Of a stretch of 64,000 bases of DNA, positions 51,493 to 59,300 are shown piece after piece. Positions within the stretch are counted from its first letter, which is position 1. The number at the start of each line of letters is the position of its first letter. This stretch comes from Verrucomicrobiaceae bacterium (lineage in GTDB: Bacteria; Verrucomicrobiota; Verrucomicrobiia; Verrucomicrobiales; Akkermansiaceae). The stretch spans positions 1 to 64,000 of the forward strand of contig JAIXWR010000021.1 in assembly GCA_027491155.1 (NCBI GenBank), written 5' to 3'. The translations under genes were made by a program, and so were the position numbers. The notes under the pieces were generated by a model. The model saw nothing but the letters and a program-made list of their open reading frames with translations, searched no databases and was not told the DNA's origin.

Positions 51493-51834
51493 GTGGAGGT
51501 GCCGAATCCGGTGGCCGGCGCGGCGTATCGGCGGTTGAGGATTCAATCGGTCCGCCACGAATGGGGCGAGGACGGCGAAACGGCGGCATTCACCGAGGAC
51601 GACGATCCCTTCGATGAGGATCACTCCGCTCCGGTGTTCGGGATCTTTGGGGTGACGGAGGATGCGATGGAGCCGATCGCGGAGCGGAAGAGCTATGCCG
51701 AAGCCCGAGCGGTGGTGACCAAGCTGCTGCCGGGGATCGGTTTCCCGGAAGTTCCGATCGCCTTCACGCGACCTTTTCCTGCGGTCGGGGAAGCGAAGGA
51801 AGCCGGGCGGGAGGGGACAGGTTGCCCAATGTAA
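51493..51834 (+). pseudogene. Possible gene fragment at the right edge of the restriction cassette
   Basis: GC-rich coding-like sequence resumes immediately after the endonuclease stop (51475) and is open to 51834, ending against the 118-bp repeat. The peptide (YRRLRIQSVRHEWGEDGETAAFTEDDDPFDEDH...) is acidic, not recognised, and the only start is a GTG at 51493 with no promoter. It may be a host gene cut by cassette arrival or a short hypothetical gene. Confidence 0.4.
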
Positions 51835-51951
51835 GAGAGCTTGGGGGAGCGTCGCGCGGGGGAAGCGCGGGTTCCTTTCGCTTGGGGAACCCAGGGCGTT
51901 GCCCTGGGCTGGGTTATATCACCCCGTTGGGGTTTTGAGCCGCCACCTGTC
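51835..51951 (-). repeat. 118-bp dispersed repeat, copy B (inverted relative to A)
   Basis: This is the reverse complement of copy A at 45557-45674, with the same central CCCAGGGC-GCCCTGGG hairpin and the same ends (GAGAGCTTGG on the plus strand, CCACCTGTC at the right). Confidence 0.9.
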
Positions 51952-51962
51952 ATCCACCGCGC

Positions 51963-51990
51963 TTGAACGGGAACGGTCGGGTCGTAGGAT
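51963..51990 (+). promoter_or_regulatory. Promoter of the 51998 lipoprotein gene
   Basis: TTGAAC (51963-51968), 16 bp, TAGGAT (51985-51990), then 7 nt to the ATG. It is nearly identical in layout to the promoter at 42469-42496. Confidence 0.6.
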
Positions 51991-51997
51991 CGGCGGC

Positions 51998-52456
51998 ATG
52001 ATCCGGACCGTCCGATATCTGGCCGCGGGAGCCGCGCTTGGCCTGCTCGCGGGATGCGCGAACCGCAGCGAATTCGTGCCCGATGGCAGCACCACGACGG
52101 TGGGCATGCCGGGGAAGCTGTCGGACCGCGAGCGGCAGCATGTGACGGAAGTGGATGCGGCGCTGCGGCGCGAGGGCTACCTGCCGGTGCGGCACGGGGC
52201 GGGCGAGCTGGAGCTGGATTTCCGGATTTCCGAGGGACCGGTCAACGCGCGGACGACGATCGAGCTGCGCGACGGCCGCAAGGTCCTGGCCAGCGGCCGC
52301 GGGCGCGTGGCCGGGATGCCGATGATCGGCCGCGACCAGGTGGCGGAGCGGTCGTTCCAACAGGCCTTCGGCGAGTTCGAAGCGGCCTTGCCCGGCGCGG
52401 CGGCGGCGCGGCTGCCCGAGGGCGGAGCGGACGAGGACGGGTTGTATGTGTATTGA
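51998..52456 (+). CDS. Small lipoprotein (hypothetical)
   Basis: A 152-residue protein with lipobox LLAGC (MIRTVRYLAAGAALGLLAGC). The rest has RQHVTEVDAALRREGY, LELDFRISEGPVNARTTIELRDGRKVLASGRGR and a C-terminal helix, a layout seen in DUF4136-like outer-membrane lipoproteins, but I cannot confirm a family. The ATG at 51998 is set by the lipobox and promoter. Confidence 0.7.
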   Translation: MIRTVRYLAAGAALGLLAGCANRSEFVPDGSTTTVGMPGKLSDRERQHVTEVDAALRREGYLPVRHGAGELELDFRISEGPVNARTTIELRDGRKVLASGRGRVAGMPMIGRDQVAERSFQQAFGEFEAALPGAAAARLPEGGADEDGLYVY

Positions 52457-52610
52457 AGGCGGGGGCTGGCGGGACGGGGCGAATTGGACATCCACGAAAC
52501 GCCGATACGCCCGGTCCTCAAAGCCCTGATCAAGCGCAGGATGCCGGCAGGAATGCCGGCTTCAATGGATCGCTCGGGCGGGGCGTCGACGGGACGTCGG
52601 CACTCCTTAC
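52457..52610. other. Intergenic stretch with short direct repeats
   Basis: ATGCCGGC occurs twice 12 bp apart within GCAGGATGCCGGCAGGAATG, a dispersed-repeat style. Nothing else is seen. Confidence 0.4.
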
Positions 52611-52647
52611 GAAAAAGCCGCCGGGGGTGAACCGCGGCGGCTTGGGG
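52611..52647 (-). terminator. Intrinsic terminator of the HtrA/pseudoprotease operon
   Basis: AAGCCGCC (52615-52622) pairs with GGCGGCTT (52636-52643). On the minus strand the stem is followed by TTTTTCG, so it ends leftward transcription from 53609-55717 and 52672-53562. Confidence 0.85.
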
Positions 52648-52671
52648 AAAAGGAGCGATCTGGCGCGGCGG

Positions 52672-53562
52672 TCACTCGCCGGCGGGCTTTTCCTCGGCGG
52701 GCTTTTCTTCCGCGGCCGGGGCGGCTTCGGCGGCCGGGGCCGGGGCGGCGGGTTTGGCTTCCTTGGCCTGGGCGGCGATCTTGGCGACATCGGCGGCGGG
52801 CAGGATGACGGGCGAAACCTGGATCTGGCCGTTGCGGCCGGCGGCGCCCTTCGGCTGGCGCAGCACGGAGATGCCGAGCAGCTTGCCGTTGGCGAGGAAG
52901 ACCGGGCAGCCGACGGCGTCGGTGTTGACGCGGTAGAACATGCGGGGCCGGACGGTCATGCCGGAGATCTCGCTGGTGAGCAGGCTGGGCTCGCGGTTCA
53001 GCGCCTCGTCGAGGCGGCCGAGGGCGATGCACTCGTCGAGCAGCGCGCCGGGCGCGGAGTCGGCGAGGTCGATGGCCTTGAACTCGACGCCCTTGGCTTC
53101 CTCGCTGTCGCCGCGGACCTTGACGAAGGCGAGGCCGAGGTCCTCGTCCTTCATCACGAGGTCGGCGGGGACTTCCGAACCGTCGGCCATGATGACCTTG
53201 ATCTCCTTGATCTCGGAGCTGGCCTTGAGCTTGATCTCGCCCATCGGGGTGTTGACCGACTGGCCGTCGACCATCGACGACTTGTCGAGCCCGCCGAGGG
53301 CGGTGACGATCAGGCCGGAGGCATCGATCACGGTGCCGGTGGTCTCGCTTTTCTCCTCCTTGTCCTGGCCGGCGAGGGCGGCCTTGATCTGGGCGGGGAC
53401 CTCGCCTTCGGCGCCCATGCTGGTCTTGGCGAGCACGGAGAGCCAGACGACGGCGTCCTTGTGGGTTTCGGAGAGTTTTTTGCCGGTTTCCCGCAGTTCG
53501 GCGGTGGAAGCGGTGGCGAGGGCGGTGGTGGCCGCGAGGGCGAGGGTCAGGTGGCGGAGCAT
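52672..53562 (-). CDS. Trypsin-like pseudoprotease (HtrA paralogue lacking the triad)
   Basis: A 296-residue exported protein directly downstream of an HtrA-type protease. The chymotrypsin-like fold is recognisable: TGTVIDASGLIVTA aligns with SGAIISAEGHVLTN, KDEDLGLAFVKV with DALSDLAVLKL, and NTDAVGCPVFLANGKLLGI with GNSGGPLVNPAGEIIGV. The catalytic positions are replaced: His by G90, Asp by G143, Ser by V217. There is no PDZ domain; instead an Ala/Pro/Glu/Lys tail (~248-296). It is likely a regulatory or substrate-binding partner of the HtrA protein. This is inference from alignment by eye. Confidence 0.7.
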   Translation of the reverse strand: MLRHLTLALAATTALATASTAELRETGKKLSETHKDAVVWLSVLAKTSMGAEGEVPAQIKAALAGQDKEEKSETTGTVIDASGLIVTALGGLDKSSMVDGQSVNTPMGEIKLKASSEIKEIKVIMADGSEVPADLVMKDEDLGLAFVKVRGDSEEAKGVEFKAIDLADSAPGALLDECIALGRLDEALNREPSLLTSEISGMTVRPRMFYRVNTDAVGCPVFLANGKLLGISVLRQPKGAAGRNGQIQVSPVILPAADVAKIAAQAKEAKPAAPAPAAEAAPAAEEKPAEEKPAGE

Positions 53563-53569
53563 AAGACGA

Positions 53570-53604
53570 GATGGTGGATGGTAGATGGCAGATGGGAGAT
53601 GAAG
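53570..53604. repeat. Heptamer tandem repeat between htrA-like genes
   Basis: GATGGTG, GATGGTA, GATGGCA, GATGGGA, GATGAAG in tandem. It fills nearly the whole 46-bp gap between the pseudoprotease and the HtrA gene, so it is part of their mRNA. Confidence 0.85.
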
Positions 53605-53608
53605 AGAG

Positions 53609-55717
53609 TTACCAGCGGGGTTCGATTTCGAGGAACTGGGTGCGGGCGCCGCGGCGGATGCCGAAGACGACGCTGCGGGGCTTGGCTTCGGCGAGGGCGG
53701 TGAGCTTGGACTTGAGGGCGTCGATCTCGTTCACCGGGCTGCCGTCGATGGTGAGGATGATATCGTCCGGAGCAAGCCCGCCGAGGGCGGCCCAGCCGCT
53801 GGGCTCGACCTTGAGGACGGAGAGGCCGGCGGGTTCCTCGCCCTGCTGTTCCTTGGCCTGGTCGCGCTGGGCGGCGGAAAGCTGGCGGGCGGTGAACTCG
53901 AAGCGGTCGTCCTTGTATTCGAGCAGCTCGCTGTCGTCGATCGGCCGCGGGGCGAGGGCGACCGACCAGGTCTGCGGCTGGCCGTCGCGCAGGCCGGCGA
54001 GCTCGAGGGTGGAATCGACGGGGTAGGCGAGGATGAGTTCGGGGAAGACCTCGGAGTCCTCCGGGCGGCGGGCGTTGATCACCTTGCCGTCGAGCTTGAG
54101 GAGGAGGTCGCCTTCCTTGAGGCCGGCCTTGGCGGCGGGGGAATCCGGGGCGAGGGCGGTGACGCGGACGCCCTTCTTGCCGGCGATGCCGTAGGCCTCG
54201 GCGAGTTCGTCGGTGATGACCTGGGTGCTGGCGCCGAGCCACGCCTTTTCGGCGAGGCGGGGCTTCACGGGGTCCTTGACCGGGCCAACCTTGACCACGG
54301 TGGCGAGCTGCTGGCTGTCGCGCTCGAACTCGACGAGCAGCGGCTTGGCTTCGGCGAGGCCCTTGGTGAACTCCGCGGTGAAGGCTTCGAGTTCGGCGCG
54401 GTTGTGCACCGGCTTGCCGCCGACGCGGACGATCACGTCGGAGCCGCGCAGGGGCGGCTTGGCTTCGGACGAAGGGCCGCCGCCGCGGACGGTATCGACC
54501 AGCACGCCGTCCTTGGTCCCGCGGAATTTCTCGAGCGCGGCGACGCGGGTGAAGTCGCGGGCGGTGATGCCCCATTCGCGGATCTCGTCTTCCTTCGCCA
54601 TGTTCGGCTCGCGGACGACGGTGGTCATTTCCCAGGTCTGCGGCTTGCCGTCGCGGACGCCTGTTAGAGTCACCTTGGTGCCGGGGGCGGTGCCGAGGAC
54701 CATCGCGTTGAAGACCGGGAGGTCCTCGGCGGCGTGGCAATCGGGCAAGGCGGTGCCCTGGTAAGCGGTGATGAAGTCGCCGGGGCGGATGCCGGCCTGC
54801 GCGGCGGGGCTGTCCTTCCACACCGAGGCGACGAGCGCGCCCTTGCGGTCGGCCATGCTGCGGAGAAGCGGCTGGATTTCCACGCCGATCCAGCTGCGGG
54901 TGATGCTACCCTTCTCGATGAGTTCGGCGGCGACTTTCTTCGCGAGGTTGGAAGGAATGGCGCCGCCGAGGCTGGCGATGCCGACTTCGTTCACGCCGAT
55001 GATTTCGCCGGCCGGGTTGACCAGCGGGCCGCCGGAGTTGCCGGGGTAGATGATGGCGTCGTGGCCGATCCAGCGGACCAGCTCGCCGACTTTCTCGCCA
55101 TCGAGGGTGAGACCGATCTGTTGGCGCGGGACGATCATCGCGGTGTTGGCGACGATGCCGCGGGTGACCGACTGCGAGAGGCCGCCGGGGCTGCCCATCG
55201 CGTAGACGACGTCGCCGACTTTCAGCTGGTCGGAATCGCCGAAGCCGGCGACGGCGAGCGGCTGGTCCTTGAAGCGGCGGGTCGAAAGGTCGAGCTTGAG
55301 AACGGCGAGGTCGGAGAGGGCGTCGGTGCCGACCAGGGTGGCATCGACCTCGTCGTGGTTCGAGAGCGTGCAAACGAAGCGGGTGCCGCGGCCGGCGACG
55401 TGGTGGTTCGTCAGCACGTGGCCTTCGGCGGAGATGATGGCGCCGCTGCCGCTGCCCTGCATTTTCTTCATCCGGCCGTCGGAGCCTTCCTCCATCACCA
55501 CGTAGATGCGGACCAGGGCGGGGAAGACCTTCTTGATGGCGTCGCTGACTTCGGCGGAAGGCGGCGGGGTGGAGACCTCGGCGGAAACGGGGAATGCGGT
55601 GGGGAGCCGTGGCGGTTCCACTCGGACGGCAGGTTGAAGGGAGACCTCGGCGGAAACGGGGAATGCGGTGGCGAGGGCGAGCAGCAGGAGGCCGGAGCGG
55701 CAGGTGCGGGAGATCAT
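53609..55717 (-). CDS. HtrA/Deg-type serine protease with multiple PDZ domains
   Basis: A 702-residue periplasmic protease. The trypsin-like domain (~60-275) has an intact triad: H106 in LTNHHVAG, D136 in SDLAVL, S228 in GNSGGPLV. At least three PDZ modules follow (~275-370, ~375-470, ~480-590), plus a last one at ~615-702 (GLAPDDIILTIDGSPVNEIDAL), more than the two of DegP. Residues 18-26 and 41-49 repeat AFPVSAEVS owing to a DNA duplication. It should degrade or chaperone misfolded envelope proteins. Upstream gene of a two-gene operon with the dead paralogue. Confidence 0.88.
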   Translation of the reverse strand: MISRTCRSGLLLLALATAFPVSAEVSLQPAVRVEPPRLPTAFPVSAEVSTPPPSAEVSDAIKKVFPALVRIYVVMEEGSDGRMKKMQGSGSGAIISAEGHVLTNHHVAGRGTRFVCTLSNHDEVDATLVGTDALSDLAVLKLDLSTRRFKDQPLAVAGFGDSDQLKVGDVVYAMGSPGGLSQSVTRGIVANTAMIVPRQQIGLTLDGEKVGELVRWIGHDAIIYPGNSGGPLVNPAGEIIGVNEVGIASLGGAIPSNLAKKVAAELIEKGSITRSWIGVEIQPLLRSMADRKGALVASVWKDSPAAQAGIRPGDFITAYQGTALPDCHAAEDLPVFNAMVLGTAPGTKVTLTGVRDGKPQTWEMTTVVREPNMAKEDEIREWGITARDFTRVAALEKFRGTKDGVLVDTVRGGGPSSEAKPPLRGSDVIVRVGGKPVHNRAELEAFTAEFTKGLAEAKPLLVEFERDSQQLATVVKVGPVKDPVKPRLAEKAWLGASTQVITDELAEAYGIAGKKGVRVTALAPDSPAAKAGLKEGDLLLKLDGKVINARRPEDSEVFPELILAYPVDSTLELAGLRDGQPQTWSVALAPRPIDDSELLEYKDDRFEFTARQLSAAQRDQAKEQQGEEPAGLSVLKVEPSGWAALGGLAPDDIILTIDGSPVNEIDALKSKLTALAEAKPRSVVFGIRRGARTQFLEIEPRW
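55571..55671. repeat. 32-bp direct duplication in the HtrA signal-peptide region
   Basis: The same 32 bp (beginning GGAGACCTCGGCGGAAACGG) occur at 55571-55602 and 55640-55671 with no mismatch, 69 bp apart start to start. The 69-bp period is a multiple of three, so the frame is kept and a second copy of the signal-peptidase region is inserted. Confidence 0.9.
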
Positions 55718-55796
55718 GGGAGAGGTGCGGGGCGCGCCGGGAAGCGGTGAGGCGGCCGGGCCTTGTTCAATTTTCCCGGGGGGCCAAGGCTCGGAT

Positions 55797-58700
55797 TCAG
55801 GGTTTGGTCCGGGCTTCGACCCGGGCGAAGGCGCGGGGCCGGGCTGCGAGGGGCAAGGAGTCGCGCCAGACGGCTTCGACGCGGTTGCCGCCGAGGTCGA
55901 GGGTTTCGTGGCGGATCATCAGGCGCGTCGGGGCCACGGCGGGATCGGCACCTGCGGTGACGCGGTATTCGACAGCGGCGGAGGCGCGGTCGGCGGGGAC
56001 GATGAGGCAGAAGTACTCCGCGGTGGTCCCGGAGATGTTGAGCGTGCGGCGCTCGGCGCGGTGGCCGGGGTCAGTGGTCGTGGGGTTCGTGCCGTTGAGG
56101 AACTCGATGAGGTGCGGGCGGCCGTCGCCGTCGGGGTCGCCGGTGATGCCGGTGATGCCACGAGTGGACGACCAGGTGGAAAACGAGGTGCCGCTGCTGC
56201 CAACCGGCTGGCCGTTCAGCCTCAGGTTGGCGGGTTGCGCCGGGGTGCCGCTGGCGGTGAAGCCGATGCTGCCGGTCGAGCCGTGGGGAAGCGAGTAGCC
56301 GCCCCAGGTGGGATTCGACGCGCTGTGGGTGCTTCCGGTCTTGCCGCCATACACGCCGTTCCACATCGAGTTCACGGTGAAGGGCGCGTCGAACTGGATG
56401 GTCCACGTGTTCAAGGCGGAGCCGGTCTGGTTGTTGAGGAGAAGGTTTCCTTCGAAGCCGCTGCCCCAGTTCTGGGTGACTTGCAGCGTGAGGGTCAGGC
56501 CGCCGGGAAGGGCGTGGGAGGTCCAGCCGGCTCCGGGATCGAGCGGGGGATCGACGGGATCCACCGGCCCGCCCGCGATCCACTCGGCGAAGGCGGTCGA
56601 AAGGTCGGGCTGGCTGGCGTGCTCGTGGCCGATTTCCCAGCAGCCGACGCCGCGGATCACCGCGCCACCTGTTAGAGCGCTGTCCTCCGCGGAAAGCAGC
56701 GCGTTCATCTTGCGCTTCATGGCATCGGGCGGCGTGAACCATTCGCCGCCGATCTGGACTTCGAGCGAGTCGGGATGGATGGCGAACGACGATGGATTGG
56801 CGGCCCAGGTGGTCCGGACCGCGGACCAGGAGGTGTTGTTCGAGCCGTAGAAGGGCAGGCCGCAGATGATCTTGGAGGCGGGGAAGCCTTTGCCTAACAC
56901 GTAGTCGATACCGCCTTTCACCGAGGCTTCCGGCAGGGTGTCGTTGGCGAGCGTCCACTGGATCGAGCCGGGCTTGCGCAGCGGGCCGTTGGCCGGGTTC
57001 TTCCAGTCGTAGCCGAAGTAGAAGAAGAAGTCGCAGTGCGGGTGGAGCGCGGCGAAATCAAAGCTGCCGAGGTACCAGCCGGGGCCGCCGCCGAACATGA
57101 CGAGGTAGCGCGGGTCGGCGGCCTTCACGGTGGCATGGAGCGTCTGCATCAGCAGCGTGAAGTTGGCGCGGGCCGCGGCGTCGGCGGGGAATTCGTAGTC
57201 GATGTCGACGCCGTCGAGCTGGTGCTGCCGGAGGAACGCGACGACGTTGTTAGAGAAGGTTTGCCGCAGCGTCGGGCTGGCGGCGACCGTCGCGAACTGC
57301 GTGGCGAGCGATGCCGGGTAGGCCCCGCCGATCGAAACGACGACCGACTTGTCGAGCGCGTGGCCTTCCGCGACGACGGCGGGCAGGTAGCTGGAGAAAG
57401 CGCCGAGCCCGGTGCCGATCCCGCCGTTGGCCAGAGGTTCGGCGAAGGCGGTGATGAGCACGTCGAAGGCTTCGAGATTCGCCGCCTGGAGCGCCGCGGG
57501 AAGATCGGCGATGACCTGGTCCTGGCCGCTGGCGTTGCGCAGGGCATTCACGTATCCGAAGACGAGGGGCCGGTCGGGCAGCGTGTTCAAGCCGCGGGGC
57601 GGGCCGCCGGCGGGTGCGGGTCCTTCGCTGCCGTCGGCGGGGATCGCGTCGCCGGCGAGGACGGAATTGACGACGTTGATCAGCGGGGCGTCGGTGCCGG
57701 GGCTGAAGGGGAGCTTGTCGCTGCTGGTGACCGGGCCGGGCCGGAGGTCGCCGAAGGCATGCCAGACGATCACGCCGCCGAGATCCTGCTCGCGGACGTA
57801 GGCGGCCTTGTGGCCGATGCTACGGGAGTCATCGTAGCTCAGGAAGGAGCTGCCTTTGGTCAGGTAGGGAGCTTTCGAAATGTCATCCCAGTGCCGCGTC
57901 CAGCCGCTGCCCATGAGCTGGGTGATCCGCTGGTAGGTGGGCGTGGCATCGAAGGGCGCCCAGGGTACGAAATCGGCGGCGGTGACGACCGGGCCGTCGG
58001 GCTGGATGGTGGTCGCGACCTTCACGGTAGGCGCCCCGAGGGCGGCGGGACCGTTGCAGACGACGCCGCGGCCGTAGAAGGCGAGGCCCATCGCGATCTT
58101 GGAACGCGGCACGCCTTGGCCGATGAGATACTGCACGCTGGTCGAGCAAGCGAAGGTGACGGCTTCCTGCCCGGGATGCGGGTGGAGCCGCGCGTTGTGT
58201 CCCGCATGATCCGACCAGCCGCCTTCGAAATCGTAGGTCATCAGGTTGACCGAATCGAGGATCGCCGATACCGCCGGCCAATCGAAGCCCGCGAGCTTGG
58301 CCGGCGCGGCGCTCATCGCGGAGGTGATCTCCTTGTCGGGTCCGATGGCCGCGCGCAGCTCGGTGATCAGCGTGAGGAAGTTCGCGTAGTCGGCGTTGCT
58401 GCCGGTGAAGTTCATCCCGGCGAAGGGTCCGGGGTATTCCCAGTCGAGATCGATGCCGTCGAAGCCCATCGCGATCAGCTTCTGGCAGTCGGCGATGAAG
58501 CGGGCGCGCTTGACCGGGTCGGCGGCGGTTTCGGGGAAGTGCTTGCACATCGACCAGCCGCCGATGGATGCCATCACCTTGACGCCTTTCGAATGCGCGA
58601 GTTCGAGGATGCCCGGCGCGCTGCCCGGCGGATGGTAAGGCACGGGCAGCGGTCCCGTGAGACCGGTGGCGACGTGCTTCCAGCCGCCGTTGAAGGCGAT

Positions 58701-59129
58701 GAATCCGTCGGCCTGCGCGGTGGCGTTGATTTCCCACTGCGGGACCAGGTGGCCCCGGATCAGGTGGTAGTCCCAGGACGAATAAATGTCACTGTTCAGC
58801 AACGGCGCCGGCGACTGGCTGGAGCCGGCCTGGTGGATGGCCGGGTTCCGGTAATCACCGGAGTGCAGCGAGCCGTCGTTGGCCACGCCGAAGAACGAGA
58901 AGTTCAGGTGCGTGTACTGCGAGTAGTCGAGATTGAGGTGGTTGAGGAAGCCCTGCCGCGGCAAGCCGGCGTCGGTGGATTTCCAGGCATCCCACTGGGT
59001 CACGTAGCCGATGACGCGCTTCGTGTGGTCGTCGGTCGTGCGCGTCGGCTGCGAATCCGCGCCCCACTGGGCGGAAAGCGGAGTGGATAGCAGGACCGCC
59101 GCAGCGAGTGCTTTCCACAGCGGGGACAT
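55797..59129 (-). CDS. Bimodular GH18 chitinase with CBM2-like domain
   Basis: An 1110-residue secreted enzyme. After a signal peptide (1-21), the first GH18 barrel (~36-470) has FDGIDLDWE with catalytic E231 and the SIGGW strand. The second GH18 domain (~520-850) has LDGVDIDYE with catalytic E646 and SIGGAYP. A Pro/Asp linker (GGPVDPVDPPLDPG) precedes a CBM2-like cellulose/chitin-binding domain (~865-970, QVTQNWGSGFEGNLLLNNQTG). The ~135-residue tail contains DPDGDGRPHLIEFLNGTNP, a linker seen before anchoring or sorting segments in this phylum. Both active sites appear complete. The ATG at 59129 begins at the signal peptide. Function: extracellular chitin hydrolysis, probably endo plus exo or two specificities. 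Confidence 0.9.
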   Translation of the reverse strand: MSPLWKALAAAVLLSTPLSAQWGADSQPTRTTDDHTKRVIGYVTQWDAWKSTDAGLPRQGFLNHLNLDYSQYTHLNFSFFGVANDGSLHSGDYRNPAIHQAGSSQSPAPLLNSDIYSSWDYHLIRGHLVPQWEINATAQADGFIAFNGGWKHVATGLTGPLPVPYHPPGSAPGILELAHSKGVKVMASIGGWSMCKHFPETAADPVKRARFIADCQKLIAMGFDGIDLDWEYPGPFAGMNFTGSNADYANFLTLITELRAAIGPDKEITSAMSAAPAKLAGFDWPAVSAILDSVNLMTYDFEGGWSDHAGHNARLHPHPGQEAVTFACSTSVQYLIGQGVPRSKIAMGLAFYGRGVVCNGPAALGAPTVKVATTIQPDGPVVTAADFVPWAPFDATPTYQRITQLMGSGWTRHWDDISKAPYLTKGSSFLSYDDSRSIGHKAAYVREQDLGGVIVWHAFGDLRPGPVTSSDKLPFSPGTDAPLINVVNSVLAGDAIPADGSEGPAPAGGPPRGLNTLPDRPLVFGYVNALRNASGQDQVIADLPAALQAANLEAFDVLITAFAEPLANGGIGTGLGAFSSYLPAVVAEGHALDKSVVVSIGGAYPASLATQFATVAASPTLRQTFSNNVVAFLRQHQLDGVDIDYEFPADAAARANFTLLMQTLHATVKAADPRYLVMFGGGPGWYLGSFDFAALHPHCDFFFYFGYDWKNPANGPLRKPGSIQWTLANDTLPEASVKGGIDYVLGKGFPASKIICGLPFYGSNNTSWSAVRTTWAANPSSFAIHPDSLEVQIGGEWFTPPDAMKRKMNALLSAEDSALTGGAVIRGVGCWEIGHEHASQPDLSTAFAEWIAGGPVDPVDPPLDPGAGWTSHALPGGLTLTLQVTQNWGSGFEGNLLLNNQTGSALNTWTIQFDAPFTVNSMWNGVYGGKTGSTHSASNPTWGGYSLPHGSTGSIGFTASGTPAQPANLRLNGQPVGSSGTSFSTWSSTRGITGITGDPDGDGRPHLIEFLNGTNPTTTDPGHRAERRTLNISGTTAEYFCLIVPADRASAAVEYRVTAGADPAVAPTRLMIRHETLDLGGNRVEAVWRDSLPLAARPRAFARVEARTKP

Positions 59130-59240
59130 TTGGCGCTGGATCAACTTTCCCAAGGCTTTCCTGCCTTTACATGCCGCGGGACCACCCATCAAGGGACATC
59201 TCCAAGGGAGTCGGGAAGATGCGCCGGGCCGGACATCCAA

Positions 59241-59273
59241 GAAAAAGCCGCCCGCGGTTTCCCGGGGCGGCTT
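59241..59273 (-). terminator. Intrinsic terminator of the superoxide dismutase gene
   Basis: AAGCCGCCC (59245-59253) pairs with GGGCGGCTT (59265-59273); on the minus strand a TTTTTC tract follows. It lies 28 bp past the stop. Confidence 0.88.
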
Positions 59274-59300
59274 GGATCGAAGTCATTCCGTGAAGTCGTC

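Noticed and set aside
45557-51951. A composite transposon carrying the restriction operon
   Set aside because: The 118-bp elements encode no transposase, I saw no target duplication, and three host-like genes lie inside; kept only as a repeat observation.
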